In this document: positions 16,765 through 34,649 of the stretch, piece after piece | How the letters are laid out: each line of letters opens with the position of its first letter | How positions within the stretch are numbered: the first letter of the stretch is position 1 | Notes under the pieces: model-generated | Told to the model about the DNA's origin: nothing | Database searches by the model: none | The model's input: the letters and a program-made list of their open reading frames with translations, nothing else | Assembly: GCA_023055505.1 (NCBI GenBank) | Contig: JALIRH010000018.1 | Span: 9,416,646-9,480,645, forward strand | DNA from: Callipepla californica brunnescens | Lineage: Eukaryota > Chordata > Aves > Galliformes > Odontophoridae | Reading direction: 5' to 3' | DNA: 64,000 nucleotides | Made by a program: the position numbers and the translations under genes

Positions 16765-18199
16765 GAGGAGAAGTATCTGAGGATATAGGTTTTAACCAGT
16801 GATTGCTTACTTGCACGTGTGTATTCTCATATGTGTGAAAAGTGCTCTGAATTTTTCATAGCCATGCTGTCATATAGACAGATACAGACAAGTTTTGGAA
16901 GCTGCTTCCAGTGTTGTCTGTTAAAACATATGCAATGAACTGAAGGAGCATGCATGCAGAAATAAGTTAAAAATATGAGTAGAATTAGAGCTATTGGAAC
17001 TGCTTTGCATCACTTTTGTGATTGATTAGGTTTCACTGCAAAAAGCCATGTATTTATTGAAACTTTGTTTCAGACTGTGGTTGATTGTCTGTGAGTGAAA
17101 GGCATGAAGAGCTTGGGCTAACTATAGTATGAAGAAAACAGAGCAGCAGGACAGCCACTTGCCAGTAACACCAGTCTTCACAGAGGCTGATCCTGAATGT
17201 GCCAGGATGAATGTGAGCTGGCTTGGCTGGAGAGGTGGTCCAAAGAAACTGTGTGATGCTGTTTAATGAAAGTTCAGGGATAGGATATGAGCTGAGGAAT
17301 TTAAAAGCTTCCCAGTTTGGACTTGAGCTATGTCTCCTGCTAGGCCAGTTATAACTTGATTTGACTATAGATTACCCAAGGACATTTAATATCATAAAAA
17401 AATAGTTGCAATAAACACAATCCTTCTGCACATCTGTCTTGCCTTCTGCATGCTCATTTCTCCAGTTACAAGCTGACATTCCACACACACGCTCACAGAC
17501 AGTGCCAGGAGAAGCCTTTAAAAAATCTTATAAAGGGTGTGCACGTCTGAGGGCACCAGTCTATTGTTTCAAGTGAATGAAATGAATAGGAAATTAAATA
17601 ATCGCAACAGTTGTTTATTGTTTCATTGAGAACAAAGTGCTGACTCCATGGAAGAAAGACCAAAGACTGTGGGTTTGCATCCTTACGCTCAAACCTCTGA
17701 GATATGTTTTGCTTCACTTTACTGTGTTACCATTGTATGAAGGAAGGCACTGGAACATGAAAAGCACCGAACAAAGGAAGCAGTTATTTCCTTCTGTTTC
17801 CACTTTGCATGAATTTTTAACACCTTTACTGGAGACCAAACGTCTGGTGTGACTTCAGTCAGGGTTCTTCCTGGGCACTTTGATGAAGCGTTTGTAGGTT
17901 GCTGCTGCAGCTTGTTTTTGTTTTGCTACAAAAAAAAGCAAAACAAAAAAACAGTTAAGCAACTATTATCAATTTCAGAAAGTAGGGTCTCCATGGGATC
18001 TCAGGCATTATACTTCTTTCTGATTGTCTCCATTTTTGGCCAATTCCTGCTGGACTGGGTCTGTTATTAAGTTTTTGAGTAATATTTGGAAAAAGTAATA
18101 AATACAGCCTTCTGAAACCCTCAGTCTGCATGTGGCAGGTTTGGACAGCCCCAGTCTAGTGTTACGGTCTGGGCACTGCTGTTCCCTCATCACTCAGCA
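16765..18199. other. Non-coding DNA, nothing recognised
   Basis: No gene, RNA or repeat could be identified. Two overlapping 70-codon open frames on opposite strands near 17.5-17.85 kb have no motif. Confidence 0.5.
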
Positions 18200-18760
18200 C
18201 TAGGCTTAATTGCTCCTGGGACTGAGTTTGCCCTGTGCCTGGCTGTGTGATGGTGCCATCCCACAGCCTCCTGTCCTTTGTAGCCCCCAGACCGAGTGCT
18301 GGATGCTCCGTAAGAGGACCCTGCCTCCTCACCCTCTTCAGGCTTGTTCTTGAGAGAGAAAGCAGGTATTTCGGTCCTGGCCTAGTGAGAAGGGCGGTTG
18401 ACTGGCTGGCGGAGGTGGCTAGGTGGAGCGGGTTTTCCTGCAATTGTAGGGGAGGCTTTCCTGTTGTGCTTCAGCCGCTGCTGCCTCACAGTGAAGGAGA
18501 CAGGCAGCTCTGGGATAGGATTGCTGGGACGGGGCTGCAGCTGGGCTGGCCACGCTTCCTGAAGGGTCAGCGGTCCCTATCTCTGCAGCCATGGCCCAGC
18601 CAGGAGGAGGAGGAGGGCGGGATGCAGCGGTGGGTACCTGTGGGATAGCTTCTCACCAGCGGCAGCTGATGCTGGAGTGTGGGGGTTTGCCGTCACAATG
18701 GATTTGGGAAGTGTTTTTGAAGGTGTTCAGTGTTTGTATGGGAAGAGTGAAGGTTTAATC
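18200..18760 (+). promoter_or_regulatory. GC-rich islet, possible alternative MID1 exon or promoter
   Basis: Composition changes sharply here to GC-rich, with scattered CpGs such as 'ggcggttgactggctggcgg'. Within it an exon-like arrangement appears: 'ctatctctgcag' resembles an acceptor, a Kozak-type start 'ccATGG' follows at 18591, and 'gcg|gtgggt' resembles a donor. From that ATG a 55-codon frame rich in Gly at its start runs to a TAA at 18756. A longer 137-codon frame (18235-18648) begins with GTG rather than ATG. I recognise no protein family in either. The lead idea is an untranslated or alternative 5' exon of MID1; an old unlisted repeat is the alternative. Confidence 0.3.
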
Positions 18761-21700
18761 TACTGCTCTGGTGAATTTTGTTTTCAGTACTAAAAACGCG
18801 GGGTGGGATGGGAACTTTTTAGAGGTCTGTATTGAGCTCTTGTATATTCAGACAACCGCTTATTGTTGTCTTGTTGTCATGAAGCAACAAAAGTAAGAGA
18901 GCTGAAGGGAGCATTAGCATCTTCCTAGTGTTAACATCTGGAACGTTATAATTCTGTTTTAAAAATAACAGATGAAGGCTGGGATGCATGTTTACACAAG
19001 AAGAATGGAAAAAAAAGAAAGTAGTTCCCTAAAGTCTGTTTCACTCTTCAAGTTTTTCAAATCCCATTTCTTTATTTATAACTGATGAAGTTATGTAACC
19101 TGGAACTATGACACTTAAGTAGGATGACCTAGAGACTGCAGTGTTTGTTCAAAGTTGCTGGGTTTTTTTCTTTCTTTCTTTTTCTTTTTTTTTTTTTTTT
19201 CCTTTTTATATCTCTTGGCACCAGTTTACTCACAGTGATGGTCTGGTCACTGCAGTTTCTTAATGTGCAAGTTTGAAAGCCCTCAAAATGTACCATTTGT
19301 TTAGCAGAATCAGCCGCACGTGTAGCTCACAGGTAAAGAATTTCTAATATGATTTTTCCCAGTTCAGTATTTCAAAGTGAGCTGTTTTCTAAGGACAGAA
19401 TAAGCTGACATTCAGGCCAGTGTTTAACTGGGTACTTAGCAATATCCTCAAAAAGAGATAGAGGCTGGAGGTGGTGCAAACGTATGCCAGTAATATACAG
19501 CAGTGTTGACTTAGTTGATACTGACCAGAGGCAGACAGTTTTTCAAGTTTTTTTTTTTTATAATTTTAATATGTTGTTGATGAGTAGGGTCTCAAAGGGA
19601 TGTAATTAAGCTATTGCTTTCTCTTTCCACGCTGTCTTAAAAGCTAATAAGCTATTTCTGAGTGACATTGAGAACCTTTAAGTAAGAGGCCTGTCTGGGG
19701 TATTGATACAATTATTCAGAAGTGATTGCTGACGTTAGCTGCTTTTTCCTCCTCCCTCTTAGCCTATTCTGAAGACTATCTGCAGGACAATTAATCAAGC
19801 TTGTCAAGTAAACTAGTAACAAGTCCAGCTACCTATAGTCAGTGGACTATAGGTGTGCAAATGTGTGAGTATTCAGAAGCACATATAGCAATATCCTGAT
19901 AGTGAAAAAGCATTTTTATATTAATTTCGTAAGGCTATGTGGCAAGGCTTCTCCCAAGATCAGGAGCTCTCTGAGCACAGGAGAAATGCTATACTAGCCT
20001 GTGAATCAGGGCTAGAAGGAACCTGGGACTCCATGCAACAGAGACATTGTATAATGGCAGCTTAGAAAGATGACTTTCTCTTGGAAGAGTGAGCTTAAAT
20101 TTAATAATGGAACTTCTGGCTTTTGTTCAGTTTTCTGGTTTATATCAAATGAATTATAGGGAAATCGGATCACTTTTTCTTATCATTTTGCTAAACTGGG
20201 TTAGAAACAGGTGTTAAAATGTTTCCTAACTTACTTCAACTCCCAGAGCACCTCTCTGGTCATCAGTAGAGTTTGTAAAGAACTAACACTATTTACTGTT
20301 TTGGTTTCTAAGCTGCAAATTACATTACTAATACAGTGTAGCCCTTAGCTTGAAGCAGTGAAGTTTTGCCACTCTATATCTACTAAAGACTTGTTTGTCA
20401 AGATTATGTAGTTGGACTTAATGATTGGTTTGTCTCAAGTCTTTAAATTTCCCTTGAAGGATAACACCCTTAAAGAATGCAAATGCATGGAAGAAAATAT
20501 TCGACATCATGAGGGTTTATTGTGGTATGTTTCTGTTAAGCAACACTTTCTTATGAAATAAAATACAAGTAGGTGTGTCTCTGGCAAACAATAAAGTGTT
20601 TCTGTTTCTTTGCAGCTGACATGACTCAAGAGAGGTTAAAGGGAAACTTGTCACTTTAGGATTTGGCCTTATTAACAAGGAATGAAGACTGACTTTGCAT
20701 CTTATTGTGAGACGTGGTCTTACCAAAAAGACTGAGCTGGGATGCCAGACCATTGAGTGTCTTAGGGGCAGAACAGTAGACTACACACAGCTCAGCATTT
20801 CTTTTTCTTTTTAGTTGATCTCATCATTTTCATTTGTGGACTTGTTGTATCAGGGTCAGAATATTTAGTCATGGACTGTTCTGCCCATTTTGGGTAATTT
20901 AGATGAATGCTGCAGGTCAATATTCTCCTATGACTCAGTTCAATTTTCCATGCAACCTTTTGTATCTATGAAAATAGAGAACGATAGAAACTAAGTACTC
21001 CAGAGGAGAATTTTTAGAAGCTGTTTTGGCTAAATAAGTGATTATGGGGCTCATAAGAACACTCTTTAACAAAAGCATAGATGTAGATTGTCTATTTTCT
21101 TCTTAAATCTCAAGAACACCAAATATGGTTACTTATTAGATTAATTTCTCGTACTCTTAAGTTCTCTTTATACTTGGAATGAGTTCTAGGAAGCGCAGAT
21201 CATTTCATCCTAAAGATAATCTAAAATAGTTTGTGTGAGATTCCTCTGAAGATGCCCGTCATTCTCTGTTAACTATCATGGGAGTTGATAAAGACCAGTC
21301 CATATGAATACAGCCCTTTGTGGCTAGGAACCAGTAGGCAACAAGAGAGAAGAATAGGTTTCTAATATTTGTGCTATTCATGATTTTCTATGATGTATTT
21401 GCAGACTTGCTGTGGTTTATAGGGCCAAAGAATGCTTCCCAAATAATTCTGCTAACACAATGGAAGCTTAGTACCCCTACGTGGAGCAGCAGAAGTGCTC
21501 TCACTGTGGTCCATGTGGCAGTGGTAAGATGGGAAGTATCCACATTTTACCGGAGCAAGCTTGGGGGATCTGATAAGAATCCTCATGACGATTTTTCTCT
21601 CCAAATGGAGCAGTAGTGCTGCAGGTTCCCATTTTGTTACTGCTGGGCACAAGAAGCCTGAGTCGAGTTCTTTATGCACCACTGAGAGAGGTGCGTAAAT

Positions 21701-24700
21701 CTAAAATAGATTACCTTCAGAGCACAGATATAATTTGTTCCTTATCCTCCACACTCCCACAGTTCACAGCTAATTTCCCCTTCTAATTACCTGATTACAA
21801 TCTTGATTTTTAAATACACCATTGATCTTTGGCAGCTCAGCTTACTGCGAGTAGAGCAAGGAACTCTTTGGTGCTGGGTGGTGAGGTTTTCTGCAGAGCT
21901 TGGAATCTCTTTGTAGCCTTTGCAAGTGTGCAGAGTGTATTCCGAGAATGCTTGTTTATTCTTTAAAAAAATAAAAAAATGAAAAGCTTTGGTGGGTTCT
22001 TTTAATAATCACATATAAGGAGCAGAAAGTGAGACAGTGAGAGGCCAGCGGTGAGCCATAATGTAGTATGACATAGTAATGTCATAGGTATAGTTTTATA
22101 AGACCAGGGAGCTTTAGTCATCTGGAAGAGCTGGTAGTATAAATTCAGATTTCTGTGTGGCAAGTGAGGTCGCAACTTCCTACCTTTTGTAGTTCCTGGA
22201 ACTTTGTTTGCTGCTATTTTAAAGGCTGTTTTTGATAAGAAAACAGACTTTGGGCTTCTTTCTTTGGAATTATAATGTCACATCTAGATGGAGGTGATGA
22301 TTATGAATTGAAATGGTATTTATGAACCCCTATAATTTGCTGCAGGGAAAGAATTCATAGGACAACTTGCTGGAAAGAGAATTATGTGCTTACCTGGAGC
22401 CACCCTAAAACCTTCACTAAAAAATTGCAGTAGCTTAAGGGCCCCAATGTTTCCAAGCTGCACTAAACGTATCAGTGTGTGTGAAAGTGTATTACTAGGA
22501 GGAACTTACTGAACTCTTTCCAGTTAATTTTGTAGTTGTATTGTCTGCTATAAAGGGTACCTAAGGCACTGCAGAAGTGAAATTCCTAAAAGTGAGAGAT
22601 TTCCAGTTCTGTTGTGCAGCCAAAGCCATATGAAGACTGGTGGGGCTTGGTGTGAAACCACTTCCTCAGTATTCTTATATCACTGAAATACACCCCAGAA
22701 TAAATGCCTGTTTCTTCAATGACAAATGTGAATTTAGTTGGACAAGGGATTTTTGGAACAGATCTTCAGACATAAATTTGTTAGGAAGACACTGCTAATT
22801 CTCACAGTCCTAATGCTAATAATCCACATGTGCTAAGGATTAAACAATCCTTTGCCTTCATTGCCTTCAAGCATTTTGAGGAAGTATTAAATCTTGTACC
22901 TAAAGAATGCAAAGCTAAAGAAATTGCAAGACTATAAAAATTGAGGTCAAAAAGCATCCCAAATGTGCATTAGTATAGGTTTATGTACATGTGTAATATC
23001 CAGTATAGCGTTATATGTAATATCAAATCAGCAATTTATTGATTGCTTTGGAATTTACAAGCCATGATCTTTGTATGGCTTTTTCTTTTTTCATTCTCTT
23101 ACCAATTCAGTTTTGAGGCTAGGTGATTGTTTTAGCTCCTGTGAGAAGGAATACGTGATATTGTGCCAAAGACCACAATTCTGTGATATGTTCATCTCAC
23201 TGAATAACATGCACGATTTGGCTTTTTTGAAAATATATTCTGCTACTAACATATGGTTTGAGTGGAGGAAGATGTTATCAAGGCTCTGCATCACTGCAAA
23301 CATGGCAGATGTTGTTTTGTTGCATTAATATCCTTTAAATGTTGCAAACAGCAATCTCAACATCATGGAAAAATTGAATGTTACGACCTTGTAGACAAGA
23401 CAGATAATCATTCTTTTATCAGGGAGAATGTACAACTAGGATAAACTATTCAGTTTCTGTATGTGCTTTTGCATAATATGCTGTTGAACAGGTACTACTC
23501 TTTGAGTATTTATTAATCTGCACTGTTTGGGTAAAAAACAAGATAAAAACAGATAAAAAAAATCAGTAGATAAACAAGTATTTCCATGTTGGAGGGCATG
23601 TGAACCTTGCTTTGTTTAACATGCAGAAGTTTTCATTGAATATTTAAAAATATATATCTGAGTTTTTATTATTAATTCCCTGTCCAATACTTAGACAAAT
23701 TACAATACTTAGTTGATTATCTCAATAGCTCTGGTACTGCAAATTTCTATAGCATCACAAGTTACTCATAGGCTCCAGTGTCTCTGGTGCACAAGGTAAA
23801 ACATCTAATGGACTTGGGACAAACCATTATGAAGCATTCCATTGGTTTAATCACATTTGAAATATTTATTGAATGTGATGTAAAGCAATCAGATTCATTT
23901 GTCTGAAAGAACAGTTGTTCCCAAGACAATTTTGTCTATATCCTAGAGAGGGATAGAAAATGGCAAAGGAAGAGGATTTTTTTGCTTTTTGTTTTACAGC
24001 TAACAGAAGAAATTGCAAGTGGTTTTTATTGCCCGTGCCAAATTTTATGACAAGAACATAAATTTAAAATTTTCCTTTTATAGTGCACTTAACATAAAAA
24101 TACTGCTGCTTTGAAAACTGCAGCTGTGTATTATGATAGTAGACTGTTGAAGCACTTGCCATGGTTCATTCAGGAAGAGTATGTGTGTTCACTGTAAATC
24201 TTCTTTTACTATACACCTAGGATACGTAGGCACATGTATGCATACGTGAATAACACATTTTATTACCTTTCATACCTAGTTTTTCATAGTTCATATGAAA
24301 TTTCTTTTCATAATCCACCCAGTGGCAATTTAAGATTTTATTTTCAAACTGAAAAAGTTGGCAAATGTTTTCTACAAGAACATCTAATGCACAAGTGCTT
24401 CATTTTTAGTTTAGTATGCAGTTTCGTGTGCATTTATGAACATTCCCATATATGAGTTTGGAAGACTTTGGCCAGAACAGCCTTACTGTAGTATTCACAC
24501 CATGAGTCACGCTGAAGTCAATGGATTGATAGGAAAAAAATTGCTGTTTGAACCTACCTGTGTGTATTCCGATCATCAGTTGCCAAAATGCAACAAAATG
24601 ATCTGTTGGTGAGGTGGCACATCAAGGAGTTCTAGAATATAACCATCTCTTTTGCATTCTCTTTTGCAATCTTGTTACTAAGATTCTTAAGATTTGCAGA

Positions 24701-27599
24701 GCAACATACAACTGTTTTCTCCTTCAATGACACTGAGTCCACTACAATTTAAGGTCCACCAAAACAGCCTTAACTGCTGCTGTGAACTCCACATGAAGAG
24801 CTAGGATAGAAAGCTTCTCTCAGTCCTGGTAGATTCTCGCTTTCCATGAAGACTGTAGGAACAACTGGAATAGAAAAGAACAGGAAACAGTGAGAGCAGC
24901 AGGCAGCACGTGGCATTTTAACCACTGCCAGCTAACTTTATTCTAATAGCTAGTGATTTAGTCACCTGGTCTGCATGGGGAGAATTCTATAGTGCTTTAC
25001 TGACGAAAAGTGACCTCACCATACTGGATTTTTTTTCTGCATGTATATTTCAGTTTTGTTTTATATTTTAATCACTTTACTTCAGACATTATGTTAACAT
25101 CCCCGAATTAGCTTGAATGTACTTCGTTAAGGTGGATAATGTTCTTTGGTGATGCTACTCTGTAATTTCTTTGTTAATACTACAAATATAAAGAGTTACA
25201 TATGTGAACAGCAGTGAGAAAGAGATAAATAGAAAGCCTACATCATATCACCAGTTGTCCCACTTGTGAATGCAATAAGATAGGCTGGAAGATTACCTTG
25301 GTTGAACCGTATAGGATGTTATTTGCCTTCTTAAAGTATCTTACTACTGTAGCATCACCAGGTCCTGTAGTATCGCTTTTGGATGTTTGTCTCTTTCCCT
25401 GCTTATGTATACCAATTTTTGTACTTAAGGCATAAGGATCATTCATAGTGCTGGCATCCCCAGCAGTGAAAAATCAGGGGTGAGCTTTCAGTCAACAACA
25501 GGCTCACTTCAGGTCCACCAAATCATCAGATTTTTCTATAGATAGTGGCATTTTAAGTGATTATGAACTATGTATTTTATGTCCTCCTTAGGAAATATAC
25601 TTTTGGGATTTGTATTTTCAGGATCTCATTAAGATCAGCAGTAAGAGTTTTGCTGATTTTGGTAGTATCTCTAATTCATAGTTTTTAAAATATGCAAGAA
25701 TGGAAAGTATAATACAGTATTTTTGCTGCATAATATTGCACCCAGTTATGATATAGCTTGTCAGACTTTTTATAATATATTCAGCTTTGCTGAACATATT
25801 TAAGTTAATCTGAATCAGCTTAAGTATTTATTTCCCTTATATCTTTAGTACTTGGGCTTTGGGTGCACTTCTGCTCAACTGAAGGCATTAATACCACTTG
25901 CAAAATAATACATTGTACTTGAAAGAAGCTAATTCTGCTGGGAAAGTCTAGAAGTCTTGACATATACTATAGGGGGATCAAGATTTCATTGACTGCCTTA
26001 CTTACCATATAATGTATAAGTAATTGTTAAATGTTGGGAAGATTTCGTACTTCCAAAGTTACCAAAATGTAGTTCTGACTTTTTAAAGAGCACTTGTCTT
26101 TTGGCAATAGCTTTTACTTAGATATTTGTAGTAGTAGTGTGTTTAATTCCAATGACATTTCAATAATAGTATACTTTTCCATATTTTTGAAAATACAAAA
26201 TTATGAATCCAATTTTTTTTTTTCATTCTGGGTCTAGGGGCTTTCCACATGGCTTTCCATTTACAGGCCATGTTGACTGTGGAATTTTACCACGTGCATG
26301 TGAGAAACTGCGTGCATTACATTTCTGCCTAATCTTTCATTGACTGCTGCTATGGATTCTCTTATCACCCACAAGAAAGTAAATCAAAAAGTGTGAGACT
26401 TAGACCAATAGGTTTGTAAGATTCTGTAGCTGGATCACCTGTGCACTGTACTTTAGACATCAACTGAAAAGCAAAGGCAGAAGTTCTGTCAATTAAAGAG
26501 CAATCATTGGGTACGCAGAAAATACAGCCCCTCTTCAGTGCCTCTAAAGTCTTCATTGCTCTCTCCCAGTTGAAGTGGTTTTTTGGCTTATTGGCAGCCG
26601 CAAAAGGAAACAGGGAAATGTCTTTGTTTGGTTCTGTTAGCGTGCTCAGCTTTGATTACCACGGAAGACAGGCTTTTATGGGCTTCTATTCCAAGAATTT
26701 TACAGTCTAGGATCAGATTTTGACACTCTTGCTAGTCAGGAGTAAGTGGCTGTTCCATCAGGTCAGGTAGATCGGAATGGGTTATCAGTTAGGATGGTGG
26801 TGTTTATACAGAGCCATGACAGTGATTCAAACACCTTTCTATGAGTCAGTGATGCAAATATTTTTCTGCTGGTTTAATCTTTTCAACTGTCTGTTAAATG
26901 AGTAAGATAGAAAAGCCTTTGGTTATTCTTTTATTTGAAACAATGAGCTTTGAGAAGGAAACAAAATGAATGAAACCTTTTGGCACGTGAGAGGGCAGGA
27001 GGGATTTTGTGAAGAATGGAGAGCACGAAAGAAAGCTCCATATCCGGAACGTGGTCCTAAGAAGCAAAGCAGAGAGGTCGGCAGGTTTTCACTAGGCTGC
27101 CAAGAGATGAGCAATGATTAGGTGATTTGCCTTCTTAAAACCTTGTCTGCTGCCAGCACCAAATCCCCTTCTCCCATTTCCAGTGCAGCTTTCAGCCCGC
27201 AGGATAAGCGGATGATGAGGTATACAGTTGTGGTGTGGAAGGGATTCAAACAGCATGAATGAGATTCTTATCTTCTGGGACTTGTGTGATACAGAGAGTG
27301 AAGAGGAGGGAAGACAAACTGTTCTTCATTTGCAGAAAATGCTTTCATCTTTTTCTGTGCTGTGTGGCTATGGCTGAGGAGAGAGCGGGGAAGCTGTCTT
27401 CCTGCTTATATCAAATTGCCAGGCCTTTAATTTTGACCAGATGCACCATGCAATTATGGCATCTGATGGATAGTTATAAATGAATTAGCGAACTGAACTT
27501 CATTTCAAGTAATATCAGCATCACAGAAGACTCAGGAAACCAAATTCTGTGACAGGGTCAGTGCCTTTCCCTAAGTGCTCAAATTTCTTGGCAGAATAA
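18761..27599. other. Long non-coding stretch, no gene or named repeat
   Basis: Nearly 9 kb without a recognisable gene or transposon. It has a pyrimidine tract at 19163-19207 including T16 at 19185-19200, and a perfect hairpin at 19831-19854. Open frames are all below about 90 codons and mostly paired with antisense frames. An isolated CACGTG occurs near 26290. For a bird the stretch is notably free of CR1, consistent with constrained or simply unexplored intronic DNA. Confidence 0.5.
19831..19854. repeat. Perfect inverted repeat, 10-bp arms, 4-base loop
   Basis: Arms ACCTATAGTC and GACTATAGGT are exact reverse complements around the loop AGTG. Unlike the TA-rich palindromes elsewhere in the window, the arms are of mixed composition, so chance formation is less likely. 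No flanking gene explains it. Confidence 0.9.
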
Positions 27600-28200
27600 A
27601 AGAAAGCCTGAGTGCAAAGAGACAAGAGTATCCTGATTTCTAAGCACATTCTGGAACGGGAGCCTTGCTGCTCTTCCCACAGAGCAAATAGTGCAGGATG
27701 TTGGTGGGCACTCTGTACCTTGCCTCTGTGCCTGTCAAACTCCAATTTTATTGTGGTTCCTATTTGGGTTATAGGTAGTATTCCTGCTGCCGTGCCCTGC
27801 ACTCTAATTGCTGTGAAGTACAGGAGGTTCAAGCACTCTTGGTTCCCAAGGCTGCTAATGAGCCCCAGCTCTCCTTGCCCTTAATGAACCAAGACTTGTC
27901 TGGGGGGATTCTTGTCCACCCCTCTTTCTTCCTGGTCAGGGAAGGAGGCGAGAGTTCACACAGCAGAACAATGACTTTACAGTGCGGGGGCGATGCAGCT
28001 GTGCCATCTGAAGCTGCTCTTGGTTATGAGCAACAAAGCTTAAATAGATTGTACTGTGAGGAGGTACGGCTCTGTGAGTGTGAAGCATAGCTCTTGCTTC
28101 TGCCTCACTGAGCTGTCTGCTCGTGGCAGCGACGGGGCCCTGATGGGAGCTTCTGCAGGGAGAGCTGCGCGGGGCGACGCTTTTGCATTCTCTCTGTGAT
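27600..28200 (+). promoter_or_regulatory. GC-richer segment with CpG cluster upstream of MID1
   Basis: The segment is GC-richer than its flanks, with CpGs concentrated at about 28120-28180 ('gagctgcgcggggcgacgc'). Several open frames of 80-100 codons overlap on both strands, which is what GC-rich sequence does by chance, and none is recognisable. Its place about 1.3 kb left of the first coding exon makes a MID1 untranslated exon or promoter possible. Support is compositional only. Confidence 0.25.
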
Positions 28201-29034
28201 GCTGAACAGAGAAACAGGAGCAAAATGAAGTTTTGGTGGATCTCTGAAAGGGAGATGTGCTGGTGCTTTCTCTAGAAAATGCCATCAAAAGCCACGGATT
28301 CCTAAACCACCTCAGATGGTTAAAAGGCCACTACAGCAAGTGTAGTTAAGAGGTTTCAGCAACAGAAAGTATTTACTCAACAAAGCATATGCACAGACAA
28401 ACCTCAAATCAAATAGTGCTTGTCACTGTCTTTCTCACTGCAGGTTCTTCTCCTAGGTTAGAATTACATGGAATTTGGGCTCAACTACTATTTAGTAGAA
28501 ATTTCATGTGCTTCATCTTTCTTAGGGCATTTCATTTAGGACACTGTGCAATCCTCTGGCTATATTTATCTCACTCCAAACACACGTGTCATATTTATAT
28601 ACACATATTCGCTTCTACATATGGTACAAATTATCTTGAAATACATAGGAGCAGTATATTAATACAGTACAATGAATAGATCCATGAAACACATAAAAAT
28701 ATCACATGCTTTCCTTGACACGCTGTTCTCTGTGTATATTCGTGTAAATATTTACGCAGGTGAGCACAGATGTGCACCCTAGGTGCTGTACCATGACAAC
28801 AACTTAGTATTTCAATCGAAAAAAGAACTGTGAATTAAAATGGCAATGGAAGATGTAAGGTTACTGGTGGTAATACTCTGGGCTAACTCTTGCACAATGC
28901 TATACAAAGGTGAAGTTGTTTTAAGTATTACTACTACATTAGCAAAGCCAAAAGCAGCATCTGCAGAAGAAATCTGATTTTGCTGTAGTAGGCTGTTTGA
29001 AAATCATCATTTTGTTATTTTAATCGTTTTGGTG

Positions 29035-29056
29035 TTTTTTTTTTTTTTTTTTTTTT
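29035..29056. repeat. Poly-T tract, 22 bases
   Basis: An uninterrupted T run about 300 bp before the proposed splice acceptor of the MID1 exon. Confidence 0.97.
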
Positions 29057-29326
29057 GCAATGCAGAGAAACATCTGCATGGGAAGGGAAAGTGAAAGAAT
29101 AAGGAGCTTTTGCTTTGCATTCCTAAGCAAACAGAGAGAGTGGGGGAAATTAAAAACAAACAAACAAACAAACAAAAAAGCAGTCTAGTTTTAAATACCT
29201 TGATGTGTGCATGTGCAGGTTCAAAACTTTTGCTCACTCTCCTGCCCAGTGTGGTGGACCGATAGCACCGGGAGCCGCAGCAAAGCTGACAACCCCCCGT
29301 GGCTGACCCCTCATGTTGTCTCTCGC

Positions 29327-29353
29327 CTAATCGAATTTTGCGTGTGTTTCCAG
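29327..29353 (+). other. MID1: Branch point and splice acceptor of the MID1 exon
   Basis: A near-ideal branch-point motif CTAAT (branch A at 29330) lies 23 bases before the AG at 29352-29353, with 'gtgtgtttccag' between. Spacing and sequence fit a standard U2 acceptor. The exon would then carry 56 bases of 5' UTR. Alternative AGs are at about 29250 and at 29391 ('gccacag'). Confidence 0.65.
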
Positions 29354-34380
<5,027 letters not shown>

Positions 34381-34460
34381 TACGCACATATTCATATATA
34401 TATGTATATATATATACACACACATATATTCATATATATATGTGTATATATACACGTATG
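34381..34460. repeat. AT/CA alternating repeat with a duplicated unit of about 36 bp
   Basis: Two near-copies of a unit lie head to tail, at about 34386-34420 and 34422-34456. Each contains a 'catatatatatg' palindrome followed by alternating TA and CA. The second copy has 'tgtgta' where the first has 'tgtata'. Confidence 0.85.
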
Positions 34461-34621
34461 CATTTTATTAATTTTATTGCTATATTTGTAGCACTTGTGT
34501 TAGTATAACAATTCTGCATATGTTAATACATATGACAGTGTAGCAGATGTGTTTGAATAACACAGAAACACATGTAATAATTCCTAGCAGTTCAGTAATA
34601 CATAGAATAGTGAATTTAAGT

Positions 34622-34649
34622 ATAAGTATATATATGTATATATACTTAT
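34622..34649. repeat. Perfect inverted repeat, 13-bp arms, 2-base loop
   Basis: Arms ATAAGTATATATA and TATATATACTTAT are exact reverse complements around TG. It is AT-rich and could extrude as a cruciform, or fold as a hairpin in the intronic RNA. Confidence 0.92.

Larger units (their letters stand above)
28201..29353 (+). other. Intron or flank directly 5' of the MID1 exon
   Basis: AT-rich sequence with T22 at 29035-29056 and a CAAA simple repeat at about 29156-29177, becoming GC-richer from 29240. A pyrimidine-rich 'ctcactctcctgcccag' ending at about 29250 is a second possible acceptor, which would lengthen the 5' UTR exon. Confidence 0.5.

Noticed and set aside
18235..18648. 137-codon frame in the GC-rich islet
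   Set aside because: It opens with GTG, has no domain and is matched by an antisense frame of 93 codons. The islet is reported instead as possible regulatory or exon sequence.
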